DNA from: Armatimonadota bacterium
GTDB lineage: Bacteria > Armatimonadota > DTGP01 > JAKQQT01
NCBI GenBank assembly: GCA_036504095.1
Contig: DASXVS010000025.1
Coordinates: 27,249-91,248 of the forward strand
DNA length: 64,000 nucleotides
Direction: 5' to 3'
Under the pieces are notes generated by a model. The model was given only the letters and a program-made list of their open reading frames with translations, did no database searches and had not been told where the DNA came from. Shown here piece after piece: positions 17,703-28,300 of this stretch. The position numbers were made by a program, and so were the translations under genes. The first letter of the stretch is position 1. Each line of letters opens with the position of its first letter.

Positions 17703-18728
17703 TTAGCCTTCAGGCAGCGGCGGGCCGCCGGGACGTGGCCCGCCGGGCATCGGTGGGCCACCACGGAAGCCGCCAGGGACCGGGCCGCCATACGGCACAC
17801 CGCGTCCCATGCCACCGGGGGTGGTGACGCTCCCTTCGGGAGCGCCCTTTAGCGGAACCCTGATCGTGCTGGACTGACCTGGTTTCGGACTATCGAGCCG
17901 TTTGAGAACGATGCCATCGCGGTCGATGCGGGTCACCTTGACACGTTCGGTGCCTGAGGTGAGGACGTCGCCGGGCTTAACTACACTGGTCTTACCATCG
18001 GTTTCCAGAACACCGAGCACGCGATCTCCATACAGGAGACCGGCAACGCGGCGTACGACGGGGATCTCATTTGGTTGGGAAGGATTGGGCGTCTCTGCCA
18101 CGAGAGCTTTGGTTCGCCAGAGGGACGGCGGAGATGGAAGCTGGCGCATCTGCTCGTTCAGTGCAATCTCCCTTTGCTGCGCAAGCCATTTGCGCCGCAA
18201 TTCACGGAGCGCAGCCGCGCTCCTCATGCCGAACGGGGCGAACGGATCCCGGCGCGGCGCATATATGGAAGCCCCTGAAACCTTTTTCGACGCCCTCCTG
18301 GGCCCCGCGGCAACCGGAGCGGAACCGGTAGAGCCGCCGTCCAGCGTTTGAACGCCGCCCCCGAGGGTCTGCGGAGCGTCATTGGAAGGGCTTGGGGCCG
18401 GAGCGGTTTCGGGAGTCGGGGCGCCTGGCGCACCCGCAGCTCCGCCGGGCATCGGCGGACCACCCGGCATCGGCGGGCCGCCGGGCATCGGTGGGCCACC
18501 TGGCCGCATGCCACCGGGCAGCGGTGGGCCGGCGGCGTTGCCGCCGAACCCGGCCGTCGTGCCATCCGGATTCGCAGCCACCTCTTCCGAACCGGACCCG
18601 CCAATGATGCCCGTCACCTTGAATAGACCGAGGATCAGGAGCAACAGGACCACCGCTCCCACACCACCGTATATCATGGCCTGCTGGCGGTTGTTCTCGA
18701 TGTATTCTTTTAGGTCAAACTTCGCCAT
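17703..18728 (-). CDS. PilP-like pilus assembly protein with GGPPMP repeats
   Basis: The 341-residue product has a short cytosolic start (MAKFDLKEYIENNRQQAM), one membrane span (about 20-38), then a Pro/Gly-rich linker with GGPPMP hexapeptides (about 70-98), a segment with YAPRRDPFAPFG, a compact domain (about 215-300: VVRRVAGLLYGDRVLGVLE, GDVLTSGTERVKVTRID) and another GGPPMP-type tail. The DPF-like segment and the small beta domain with position between PilO and PilQ fit PilP or GspC-like proteins, which bridge the inner-membrane PilNO complex to the secretin. Homology to PilP is inferred from order and layout, not strong sequence motifs. Confidence 0.65.
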   Translation of the reverse strand: MAKFDLKEYIENNRQQAMIYGGVGAVVLLLLILGLFKVTGIIGGSGSEEVAANPDGTTAGFGGNAAGPPLPGGMRPGGPPMPGGPPMPGGPPMPGGAAGAPGAPTPETAPAPSPSNDAPQTLGGGVQTLDGGSTGSAPVAAGPRRASKKVSGASIYAPRRDPFAPFGMRSAAALRELRRKWLAQQREIALNEQMRQLPSPPSLWRTKALVAETPNPSQPNEIPVVRRVAGLLYGDRVLGVLETDGKTSVVKPGDVLTSGTERVKVTRIDRDGIVLKRLDSPKPGQSSTIRVPLKGAPEGSVTTPGGMGRGVPYGGPVPGGFRGGPPMPGGPRPGGPPLPEG

Positions 18729-18788
18729 TCAATCTGCCTCTCACTCAGCACAACACTGCTCGGCAACGCTCGTCGCGACCCGCGCCGA

Positions 18789-19697
18789 TCAGCCCATCGG
18801 CGCGCCGCCGGGGCGCGGTCCACCGGGCATCGGCGGTCCACCGGGCATGGGCGGGCCACCTGGCATCGGCGGGCCGCCTGGCCTCATGCCGCCAGGCATC
18901 GGGCCGCCGGGTTGTCCGGACGCACCCGGGGTGGTTGCGCCGCCGGCCGCGCCGCCGCCCGGAACCGAAGCCTTCTGCATCTTGTCGCCGTTCAACGGGT
19001 ACACATAGACCGTCATGTTCATTTCCGCAACGACGGTGTCGCCGTTGCCGGTCAGGAACGCCGGAACGGGGCTGCCTCCGATGGTATTCGCGTCCTGCGT
19101 CTGCGACTGGGCGGACGTAAGGATCACCTTGTCGATCGAGGCCAGGCGCCGGCATTCCCTGGTGGACCTGAGCATCCGCATGATACCCGGAAATGTGCCT
19201 CGAACCTTCACGCCTTCGATAACCAGTTTTTCGAGCGTGGGATCGATGGTGTTGGGGTTCGTTCCATCCGGCGGCCCTTTCACCTCGGGCATGGTGATCA
19301 CCGTGTTGCCGGTGCTCCTGATCCATCGCGTGATTACGGAGGCGCAGACGGTGTTCTTCTCAAGGGTGAGATCCTCCCAGGCCGTCCAGATATCCGCGCC
19401 GAGGTCAAGCGGCTGATTCCGAGGACCAATGCGGAAGTAGTGAGCCTGGGCCACCCTCCACTGGTTCTGGGTAATCGCGGCCTTCTGCTCGGCGGTCGCC
19501 AGCTGTTTCTCCGCGGCGGCCTTCTTCGAAGGATCCGCCTGGGCTTCCAGGTCCTCGACAGCGGCACGGTTGGCGGTGTTGGTCTTCACAAGCGGCGCGA
19601 TCCAAAGGTACGCCGCCGCTCCTCCGACGATGGCCGCCAGGAGGATCGCCAGGATTCCGATGTGAACAGGCTTCAGTTTGGGGGGGGTTAGATTCAT
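18789..19697 (-). CDS. pilO: PilO-like pilus alignment protein
   Basis: The 302-residue bitopic protein has an N-terminal span (about 13-33, GILAILLAAIVGGAAAYLWI), a coiled-coil-like Ala/Lys/Gln segment (about 40-85) and a periplasmic ferredoxin-like domain (about 130-235) with LEKLVIEGVKVRGTFPGIMRML, which resembles the PilO core. The C-terminal 60 residues are GGPPMP repeats like those in its neighbours. PilO pairs with PilN under the secretin. The gene follows pilN by 2 nt and has the expected order. Confidence 0.75.
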   Translation of the reverse strand: MNLTPPKLKPVHIGILAILLAAIVGGAAAYLWIAPLVKTNTANRAAVEDLEAQADPSKKAAAEKQLATAEQKAAITQNQWRVAQAHYFRIGPRNQPLDLGADIWTAWEDLTLEKNTVCASVITRWIRSTGNTVITMPEVKGPPDGTNPNTIDPTLEKLVIEGVKVRGTFPGIMRMLRSTRECRRLASIDKVILTSAQSQTQDANTIGGSPVPAFLTGNGDTVVAEMNMTVYVYPLNGDKMQKASVPGGGAAGGATTPGASGQPGGPMPGGMRPGGPPMPGGPPMPGGPPMPGGPRPGGAPMG

Positions 19698-19699
19698 CT

Positions 19700-20548
19700 C
19701 TATTGTACTTGCGGCTGGGCGGCGCCCGGCGGAGTGGCGATATCTATCTTGTTCAGTAGGTCGATGGCGATCTCAACGTCATACATCGCCGGCTGCGGCG
19801 GACCGGACGGCGCGGCGGCGGCGGGCATGCCTGACGCTCCGCCAAGCGCATAATTGTATTGACCGGAGGCTCCCGTCGCGGGACTGGCAATGCTCATGGG
19901 AGAGTTCGGGTTCATGCCACCTGGCATGGGGGGGCCGCCCGCCATCGGTGGCCCGCCGGGCATGGGTGGTCCGCCGGACAGGGACTGCGCGCCGACAGAC
20001 GAGCCGGAACCCGACGTGTCTGTACTCGCCGCGCCGTACGAGACGGCCATAACGGAATCGATGATCGGGCAGCGCCGCAGATTCCGCGTCGTCATGTTGA
20101 CCAAAGTGGCCTGCGCCATTCTCTTCGATTCCGGCAGGCGAACATGCATGGTGACGGAAACCGAGCCCGGCGTGGGCGTGATGTCTGAGACAACGGCGCC
20201 GGGGTAGGTATAATTGGCGATGGAATTGAACACCTTCGCCCAACCGGCGTTCTTTCCCGTGACGGGGTTCACGGCCGTGTCGATGAACGTGGTCTTTTCC
20301 AGAACACCCTTTACCGCCGCCGTGGCGTCATCCGCCTTCTTGTTGATTCCGGCGATCTCCGTCACCGCGGCTTGGGCAACTCCCTGTCGGGCGGCCAGGT
20401 CTTTGGCGACGTTATTCTGGAACATGCCGAACGCGACCAATCCGGCCGCTTCGGCCAGAATGAGTAACGCGGCAAGCAACCACGCCACTCTCACCTTCTT
20501 GCGGAGGTAATAGGCGGCCGGTATCAGGTTAATGGTCGGGATTGACAT
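19700..20548 (-). CDS. pilN: PilN-like pilus assembly protein
   Basis: The 282-residue protein begins MSIPTINLIPAAYYLRKKVR: the INLIP segment is the conserved PilN tail that binds PilM. A membrane span (about 22-43), a helical region (about 45-90) and a small alpha/beta domain (about 90-165) follow. An unusual Gly/Pro/Met-rich insert (about 185-240, GGPPMP and GGPPMA units) divides the domain from a last strand (about 258-270, YDVEIAIDLL). It begins right after the pilM stop codon and continues into pilO, so the three are translated as a unit. Confidence 0.82.
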   Translation of the reverse strand: MSIPTINLIPAAYYLRKKVRVAWLLAALLILAEAAGLVAFGMFQNNVAKDLAARQGVAQAAVTEIAGINKKADDATAAVKGVLEKTTFIDTAVNPVTGKNAGWAKVFNSIANYTYPGAVVSDITPTPGSVSVTMHVRLPESKRMAQATLVNMTTRNLRRCPIIDSVMAVSYGAASTDTSGSGSSVGAQSLSGGPPMPGGPPMAGGPPMPGGMNPNSPMSIASPATGASGQYNYALGGASGMPAAAAPSGPPQPAMYDVEIAIDLLNKIDIATPPGAAQPQVQ

Positions 20549-22036
20549 TTATGCGGCCTTTTTCTTTCCAACGGGGGCCGTGGCGATGGCGTTGCGCGCG
20601 CTGAGACCGATGGCCACCGGTATGAGCGCGGCTATCTGCTGAAGGTAGTCCGATGGAACCGCCGGGGAGCCCAGCGATGTCGCCGCGGGCAATCCAGCGA
20701 TCTGAACGGGAAGGCCCAATTCCTTCTCCAGGAAGCCATTGAGACCCGGGAGATTCGTCACGCCGCCGAACAGGACCACGCGGTCCACCCGGGCGTCATT
20801 CGCTCGCGTGGTATAGTACTCTACGGAACGCTTGATCTCGGTGGCCATTTCGGCGACCACCGGCATAAACGCGTCGGAAATCTCCCGGCGATGCCTTTCA
20901 GCCTCAGTGAGGACCTCAGGTACGGGCTCCGGGGCCGGCGCTGGGGCAGCCTCGACAACAGGCTCCACGGGGCCGCTGTTGGCCGGGCCGACATCGGGCA
21001 GTTCAAAGGTCGGGCCGTCGGCGGGCGCTGGCGAGAAGTCAACACCGAACGCGGGCGGAATCTCGGGGTCACCGAAGGCGGGCGCCGTCCCGAACGTTGG
21101 TTCCGGGATCGTCTGCGGAGTGTCGCCGAATATCGGGATATCCGGGGCGGAAGGGGGAACGATACCGGCTGCGCTAGGAGTGAGCGGGGCAGAGAGGTTC
21201 AGGCCCTGGCCGGCAAAATCGCCGAACTCGAACTGCTCCTCGGCCTGCGGGGCTTCCCCACCCCAACGCTCGCTGGCGTCATCGGGAACGAAGCCGTGCT
21301 GCTTCTTCAGGTGCTCCGCCTGGGTGATGTCCACATTGAGCGCGTGGGAGACCGCTTCCGTCATCGCGTTGCCCGCAACGGGGATCGTACGCGGGAAGGC
21401 AAGCGTTCCGGACTCGTAAATGCCGACGTCAATCTTGGAGGCGCCGATATTTACGAGGGCAACGGTCTGGCCGGGATAGGCATCGTCCACGTCAAACAGC
21501 GCGCGCGCGCCTGCGAGGCACTCTACATCGATCGCCACCGGTGTGAGGCCGGCCATAAGTATCGTCTGCAGCATGCCCGCGACAACGGCGTTTTGGGCGA
21601 CGGCCAGCAGAACCGCCATGTTGGGCGAGTTCGGGTCGTCGGTGGGGCGCGCCATCGGCTCAAAATCTTTAACAACCTCGTCCGGAGCGAACGGGATGTG
21701 CCGGTCGATTTCCCATTTCATCGTCTCCGCGAGTTCCTTGTCGGTCATCTTGGGGACTTCAATCACGCGCACAACAACCGACGATTGCCCGGCGACCGAG
21801 GCCACCACGGATTTCGTCTTGATGCGGCTTTCGGCCAGCAATTGCTTGATCGCTGAAGCGAGGACGGCGGGATCAACGATCTCGTCGTTCACGATGCACC
21901 CGGGAGGGGTGGGCAACACTCCGACTCCGGTAATCGAGAGGGCGCCTTTGCTTGGGCGCATTTCAACGACCTTGATGAAGGCCGCCCCGATATCCAGACC
22001 GAGAACCGGGGTTCCGCCCTTGTTGGTAACCGCCAT
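20549..22036 (-). CDS. pilM: Type IV pilus assembly ATPase-fold protein PilM
   Basis: The 495-residue actin/FtsA-like cytosolic protein binds PilN and couples the motors to the alignment complex. Motifs: VLGLDIGAAFIKVVEM (phosphate 1), SVAGQSSVVVRVIEVPKMT, MKWEIDRHIPF, ALVNIGASKIDVGIYESG (phosphate 2) and VVLFGGVTNLPGLNGFL (adenosine). Between about 255 and 385 there is a Pro/Ala/Phe-rich insert absent from ordinary PilM (about 350 residues). The ATG at 22036 has AAGAGGA upstream; the longer frame to 22132 lacks support. Confidence 0.92.
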   Translation of the reverse strand: MAVTNKGGTPVLGLDIGAAFIKVVEMRPSKGALSITGVGVLPTPPGCIVNDEIVDPAVLASAIKQLLAESRIKTKSVVASVAGQSSVVVRVIEVPKMTDKELAETMKWEIDRHIPFAPDEVVKDFEPMARPTDDPNSPNMAVLLAVAQNAVVAGMLQTILMAGLTPVAIDVECLAGARALFDVDDAYPGQTVALVNIGASKIDVGIYESGTLAFPRTIPVAGNAMTEAVSHALNVDITQAEHLKKQHGFVPDDASERWGGEAPQAEEQFEFGDFAGQGLNLSAPLTPSAAGIVPPSAPDIPIFGDTPQTIPEPTFGTAPAFGDPEIPPAFGVDFSPAPADGPTFELPDVGPANSGPVEPVVEAAPAPAPEPVPEVLTEAERHRREISDAFMPVVAEMATEIKRSVEYYTTRANDARVDRVVLFGGVTNLPGLNGFLEKELGLPVQIAGLPAATSLGSPAVPSDYLQQIAALIPVAIGLSARNAIATAPVGKKKAA

Positions 22037-22130
22037 GCGTTCCTCTTGTGGTGGGATCCGGACCATCGCCTCAGCGACGGCCAAAGGTGGTGCGGGAAGC
22101 GCTGCGCCGTGTAGGGGCGCACGCGACCTC

Positions 22131-22160
22131 ATGCTAACACTAAGACGGGCAAAGGGTCAA
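22131..22160 (-). promoter_or_regulatory. Possible promoter of the pilMNOP operon
   Basis: On the minus strand TTGACC (22160-22155) and TAGCAT (22136-22131) stand 18 nt apart, 95 nt above the pilM start. The heptamer spacer 22164-22347 begins immediately upstream. The -10 box is weak. Confidence 0.35.
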
Positions 22161-22163
22161 TAC

Positions 22164-22347
22164 GGTGTCAGGTTTCGGGTGACCGGTTGCTGGTGACGGG
22201 TGTCCGGTATCGGGCACGGTGGCCCGGTCTACCCCAACACACGCCTCCCGTCACCTGTCACCCGTCAGGCTGCGGGTGACGGGTGGGTCAGGCACGAAAG
22301 CCCGACCTTCCCGACACCCGCTGCCTTCCACCTGTCACCCATTCACC
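22164..22347. repeat. Heptamer-rich spacer between the 2730-residue protein gene and pilM
   Basis: The first eight units (GGTGTCA, GGTTTCG, GGTGACC, GGTTGCT, GGTGACG, GGTGTCC, GGTATCG, GGCACGG; 22164-22219) keep exact phase. The rest holds opposite-strand units of the same kind (TCACCTG, TCACCCG, TCACCCA) up to the stop codon of the giant gene at 22348. GGGTGACGG and its complement recur several times, so the spacer can fold in alternative ways. No gene is seen in these 300 nt. Confidence 0.75.
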
Positions 22348-25300
22348 CTACTTGTTCCGGAAATCCGGACTCAGAGTTGTATAGTAGACGTCGCTTGCGG
22401 AGCCCGCGTACATCAGACCTCCGAACGAGCTCTTGGGGTCATCGAATATCTGGTAGTAATACGGATCGACCGGTTTAGACTGGATGAGCGACGGCACACT
22501 GGTTGTATTCCCCGCGCTGCGGCTGGGCCTGGTGCTTTCCCAGAACAGCCACATGCTGTTATTGCCACGGACGTAATACAGCGGATCACCCGGCGGCACG
22601 TCGCTGAACGGGTCCTTGAACATCCAGGGCACGCTGTCATTGCCTTGCGCCTGGGTTGGAACGGCCCGCGGCTGGGTCCACGTCTCCATCGGAAGCCTGA
22701 AATCGCCGCCCGCGGTCCCGTACCTTACAGGAGCCGGGATGCCTTCCGGTATCCACCCGATCGTGAAGCGCCCCACTTTGCTTCCGCCCATATAGACGTC
22801 CACAACATCTCCATCGTTCGCTCCGGTAAAGAAGAGACGTCCATTTTTCCGGTCGACCGTCACATAGAGATCGACCTGCGCTCCCGAAGTGTCCGTGAAG
22901 CTGATGACGGGCAGCTTGCCTTTGCTGTCCAATGGTATAGGCGCGACGCCGGTGTCGACGCCCAGCCGATACGTCTGGTAGAACAGCGAGCTCTGGCGCG
23001 TGGCGCCTTCGGGCGCCGCGCTGCGGCGCCACAAGACCCACATCCGGTCGCGACGGATCACCAGCGGGTTCGTCGCCGTAATGGGCGCATTTGTCTCCGT
23101 CGGATCCGTCACCACCTCGTGCGTTTCGTCGATCCATATCTGCGGCATCGTGTCGGAGATGTCGTCGTCGGCGGTCACGCGCAGCGCATAGGGGTTCATC
23201 GCCACGAAGACGAAGTCCTGCACCAGGACGTTATTGGCATCGGAATGCGGCACGGTCATCGGCGCAGGGTGCCCCACCGGGTCCGAGGTTGTGAAGCGGA
23301 CGGTGCCGCCGCCGGCGTCGATAAACGCCGTCACATTCGGCAGGTTACCGCCCGCGGCCATATGGCCCGTGACTTCCACGATGCCACCCTGGTTGTTCCC
23401 GGGATTGCGCGACGTGAAGGTCGCAAACAACCGGTAGTCGTTGTCATTGCTCGGCTGGCCTTGAGGCGCCACGGGCTTCTGGAACCAGTAGACGACCGTT
23501 CCGAGCGGCCCACGGCCGAGCCAGTCCGCCCAGCGCGAGCGGAAGATGGGGCGCGGTTCGCCGGCCACGCGGATCAGCGGGTCCAGCGGCTTGTTGTCGA
23601 TGCTCCTGGGGTCGGCGCCCTTTCGCGCGAATCCCATCGTGCCCCAACCGCCGACGGTGGCGGCCGAGCCATCCTCCGCGGATTTCATCGCCACGTAGCG
23701 CACCACGTATATGTCCGGGTTGCGCGCCGAGCGGTTGTAGCCCGTGAAGGCGACTTCCAGGACGCCCTGCCGGTATTTCGCGTTGGACGAATCCAGGAGC
23801 ACCTTGGGCATTTGATGGTAGTACACGCTGGGGTGTAGCGCGCTGCCGACGCCGGTCGGCAGCGCCAACTGCGTCGTTTTCCAGGTAGCGTCCTTGCTGA
23901 TGGCGCCGGTATTGTCGGTCGCGATCGTGCTGACGTAGAGTTTCCAGGCGCCCGGGGCGCCGCCGAACCACGCGACACCGAGCCCGATCACGCGCTCGCC
24001 AGTCAGGTAGGCGGATCCCACCTCGGCGCCATTCTTCGTGAGGGTGCCGCCGGCGGTGATCAGGAAAGGCCGCGGCCCGTATTTCGGGGTGAACGGATCG
24101 AGCGAGCGCAGGCCATTCACCACGCCGACAGCCTGAATGGAGCCACCGGAAATGCCCACGGTGGCGTTGGAACGATCCACCGCGATGGGCGCGTAGAAGA
24201 TGGCGCTCCGCTGGTCGGCGCCGATGCCCGTCGTTCCGACCCAGAAGACGACGCGCGGGAAATTCGTGCCGTGATACTCAGTCAGAGGCGCGGGCGACGT
24301 GTAATTGAGATCGGACGCCGATATCTCGCCCGGTTTCACGCCCAGCGCATCCGCCACGGTTGCGTTGTCAGGAAGCCACGGCTCCGCGCTCGGCGCACCG
24401 AACCATCGGGCGGGCGCGCCGAAATTCGGGAACAGGAAGAGCCCGCCGGTGTTGCCGCCCTGGTACTGCCAGCCCCACGGGTTCTGCGCCAGCACGCCGG
24501 TGAGGAACTGATTCACGTTGGCGCCGTAGTTGATGGGCGGATTGGTCGGATCCTGCCACGTCATCGCGCTGGCGAAGATATGGTACTTAGAGGCCGCTTC
24601 CGCCTTCGGAACGAACGGCGCAATCGGCTGGAAGCCGCTGCTCCCGACTTCCCCGACGCGGTTACTGGACCAGAAGGTGACAAGGTCGCCCGTCGAAGGA
24701 TCGCGGAAGGCAGACGGTGTCGTATCCTGGGCCAGCGACTGCCACACTTTTCCGAGGCTGGCCAAGTCGTTCGGCGTGGCGAACGTTGCGGACATGGCGA
24801 CGCCGGTGTCGGCGTTCGGCAGGAACGGGGCGAGGCGCGAGGTCTTGTCGGTAAGCCGGGCTTCGCCCACGTTGACGGTGACCACCGAGTCCGCGCTCAC
24901 TCCGGACTCGCCGGGCGTTAGGACGCCGTCGCCGGAAGTGAACTTGCCCGCGGCAAACTGGATGTCCTCGAAGACAACAAACCGGCCGTTAGGCGTGGAA
25001 TAGCGTCCCGGCGGCGTTCCCGGCGGGATGGCAACCGTGAGATACGGCAGCCCCGGAGGCGACGCCACGCCGGTCGCGTTGTGCTGGCGGCGGACATAGC
25101 CCGCGGCCCAGAGGTTGGGAGCGTCCGGCGCCGTCGAGGGAGACGCTGCAAAGACGTCCTTCACCTGGATGATACGGCCGTTTCCGTCGTCGCCGATGGC
25201 GCCCGGGGTCGGCTTGCGAACCGGCGTCCACAGCCGCGGATCGGACGGACCGCCCGCGCCGGATTTCGGCAGCGGATCGATTGTGGAGGCCAGGTTAAAC

Positions 25301-28300
25301 CGCTTCAACTTGCCGGACCCAGGCCAGTTGCTGTGCTCGTCGGCGCCCAGGTACGGGTTCTGGTCGATCTCTGGCGCTTCCAGATGGGCGGCCAGCGGAT
25401 CGTACTTGTCGAGGCGCAGGCTCCAGAGGTTCACATTTCCCGTGTTGTAGACCGCAAACGGCGCATAGTAGGAGCGCTCGCCGAACAGCAATCTGTCTTC
25501 GTCGCCCGGACTTGCGCCGGCGGTAACGGCCTGGTTGTCGTAGTAGTACTGGAACGGGATATAGCCGGCAGGGATGCTGGATTCCGGGCTGCGCGGCACG
25601 TCGATGGTGGTCGTCGCGACCTTCAACGATTCGTTCGGACGGACCTGCGCGCCGGACACGAACATACGATAGGCTTCGCCGGCGTCGGTGTCGGGCGAGC
25701 CGTTGCCATTCACGTCCGCGTATACCTTGGTCAGGTACTGCTGTTCCCGGGCAACGAAAGCGTTGGATGTGGGCAGCAGCGGGTTGTTGATACCGCCGGC
25801 GTAATACTGCTGCGCATTGGTGTGGCTCGGATCGGTGAACGCGCCATACAACCCGGCCCCCAGGGACCGGCCGGCGGGGTTCCACGCCAGTAGAGCCGCC
25901 GCGGCCGCCGAGTTGTTCGTCGGATTGATGGTGTAGTAACCGGGGCCAACGCCCGAAACCTTGCTCTGATCGCCGGGATCGATGTTCGGCGGCGAGTAGT
26001 TGGCGGGCTGATATTTCGGGACGGCGACGCGCATCGAGAAGTTGGCGAACCCGTTCGGGAAAAGCGGGGCGTCATCGAGGGTGGCGTCGGACTCCGTGTC
26101 GCCGGCCATGGTCGGCTCCCGCAGCCAGGTTGTCTTGCCCGCGTCAATGTCCGGGTAGTCGAGGCTCTTGTTCTCCTCGCCCGTGACGAACGGGGGGGTC
26201 TCGGCGCCAATGTACACATGCGCGTTCGGATCCTGGGCGCTTGCTATCTGCGGCCCCCAATAGGACGGCAGGTTCGGATCGGTAGCCTGCGCATACAGCG
26301 GCTCCGGCGGCAACGTGCCCAGCGATGACGGAAGGCCGTTCGGGAGATTGCCTGTATTCACTAGCAGCGGCTTGTAAGCCGCCTTCGGGCCGCCGACCCA
26401 GCGAAGCCTGTTGCCCTGGACGCGGACGCGCAGGTAGATGTTGTCGCCGGAGCCGGCGAGCTTGGAGTTCGCCAGCGCGCGCAACTGCGGCAGGTGGCTC
26501 CGGTCAACGACCGTCACCAGGTTCTGCGGGATCGTATTCGTCCCGTGGTCTCCGATCACGGACGTCTCGATCGGGATGCGCTCGTTGCCGTTGCGGTCGA
26601 CTTCCTTCTCCTGGTCCGTTGTAGGCGTCACGGGCGTCGTGGCGGTCGCCAGCAACGGCGCCGGTACGGTGGTGGCGTCACCGGGCGTGAAATGCCCCAT
26701 CATATTGATCGGGTTGCCCAGGCGGAATTTGGTGAGCGAAGCAATCTTCACGCGTTGTGAAGCCTGTCTGCGCCGGACTTCCTTGCCATTGACCACGTCG
26801 ACGAGATCGGGCGCCTGATAGAACGCCGTGACGGTGTAGCCCGATCCGCGCCAGCCCGGGGCCAGCAATTGCCCGTGCAGCGGGTTGACGTATTCGGATT
26901 GCGGCGCCATCGGATATCGCAGGCCGATCGGAACAGATTCGCCAAACGGGTTCAGGTAGAATATCTGCCGGGAGAATCCGGTGGTCCCCGAACTCTCCAG
27001 CGAGCCCTTCAGCGTCGCCGTGGTGCCCGGCCCCGTCAACTGGAAGGTTAGTGTGCCCCAGTCGGTTTTAGCCTTGGCGGCCTCGGTGTCGAGGCCCGGG
27101 CCCCATGCGACCACGCCTACCGGATCGCCCCATTCCAGGAGGGCGCCGTTGGCGGCCTGGAAGTTGGCGTTGGCCACCCCCACAGGCTGCGGCGTGGTGG
27201 GTCCCAATTTGGCGGCATTGCCCGGAGGTCCACCGGTGGGCGCGGCCGTGCCCTGAAACGCCTGAGGCGTGGTGAAGTTGTAGCCGAACCCGGCCTGGAA
27301 GATGTCAACGTAGAACTCGAGGTCGCCCGCCACGGACGCGCCGCCGCTGGGGCGGACGCGGTCGGGCGCCGGGCCGCGCTGGCCCCTGTTGCGGTAGCCA
27401 GTGCGTCCGCCGCCGCCGACGTTCCCGAAGTCAAAATCAGGCAGTTGGTTCGCCCACGCATATAGAAGCCCGTTGTCGCCGCCCGCATACACATAACCGG
27501 CGTGGATGACCGGGGTGGAGACGACCGGCTGCTGGACCGGCTGAAGGCTCGTGACCGGCGGATCGACGCTCGTGTCGGTGGTCGGTACGTCCGAATCGAC
27601 TTCCCAGCCCCAAGACAATTCACCGCCCGTTGTCGCCGGCGTCATGAGTTTGTTGTGGACGTCGGTCACCGGCTGGGTGCGCGCGGATGTGGTATCGAGG
27701 GCGAGCACACCGGTTGTGACACCGATAAAGACGTAACTGCGCCCGGCCGCCGCCGGATAGCTTGACGTGAGCATAAGGGGCGAACTGACCACGGGCGACG
27801 AGTAAAGCCCCGCCGTTCCCGCGACATTGCCGGGAAGCGAATACGGAAGACGCCAGTACAGGCGGTCCACGCTGGCTTTGGCATCGTCGGCCGGCCCGGC
27901 CCGCAGGGGGTAGACCCGTCCGTTGTTGTCGATCGCGAAAAGGATGCTCTGATCCTTTAGCGGGCTTCCCTCTCCAGACCCGGCGCTGACCGCTTCGTTG
28001 ACCTCGCTGAATATCTGTTGGCCGGTGGCGTACGCGGGTGTGACGTTGAACGCGGACGGGCGGATGGTGTAGTCGGTGGCGGGTGTTTTGTCGAAATCCG
28101 TGTTGACATCGCGCGTCACGTCATTCCAGCGGTCAAAGGTCCACTTGACGGTTCCGTTCAAAGGATTGACGCAGAAGATGGTGCCGCCGCTGAGGCCGGC
28201 TTCAGCGCCGATCGTGGCGTCGTTCTGGTTCGTGGGCGAGGTCACAAAGATCGCGTCTATCTGGGGAATGACGTGGCCGGACGACGGTTCAATGTAGGGG

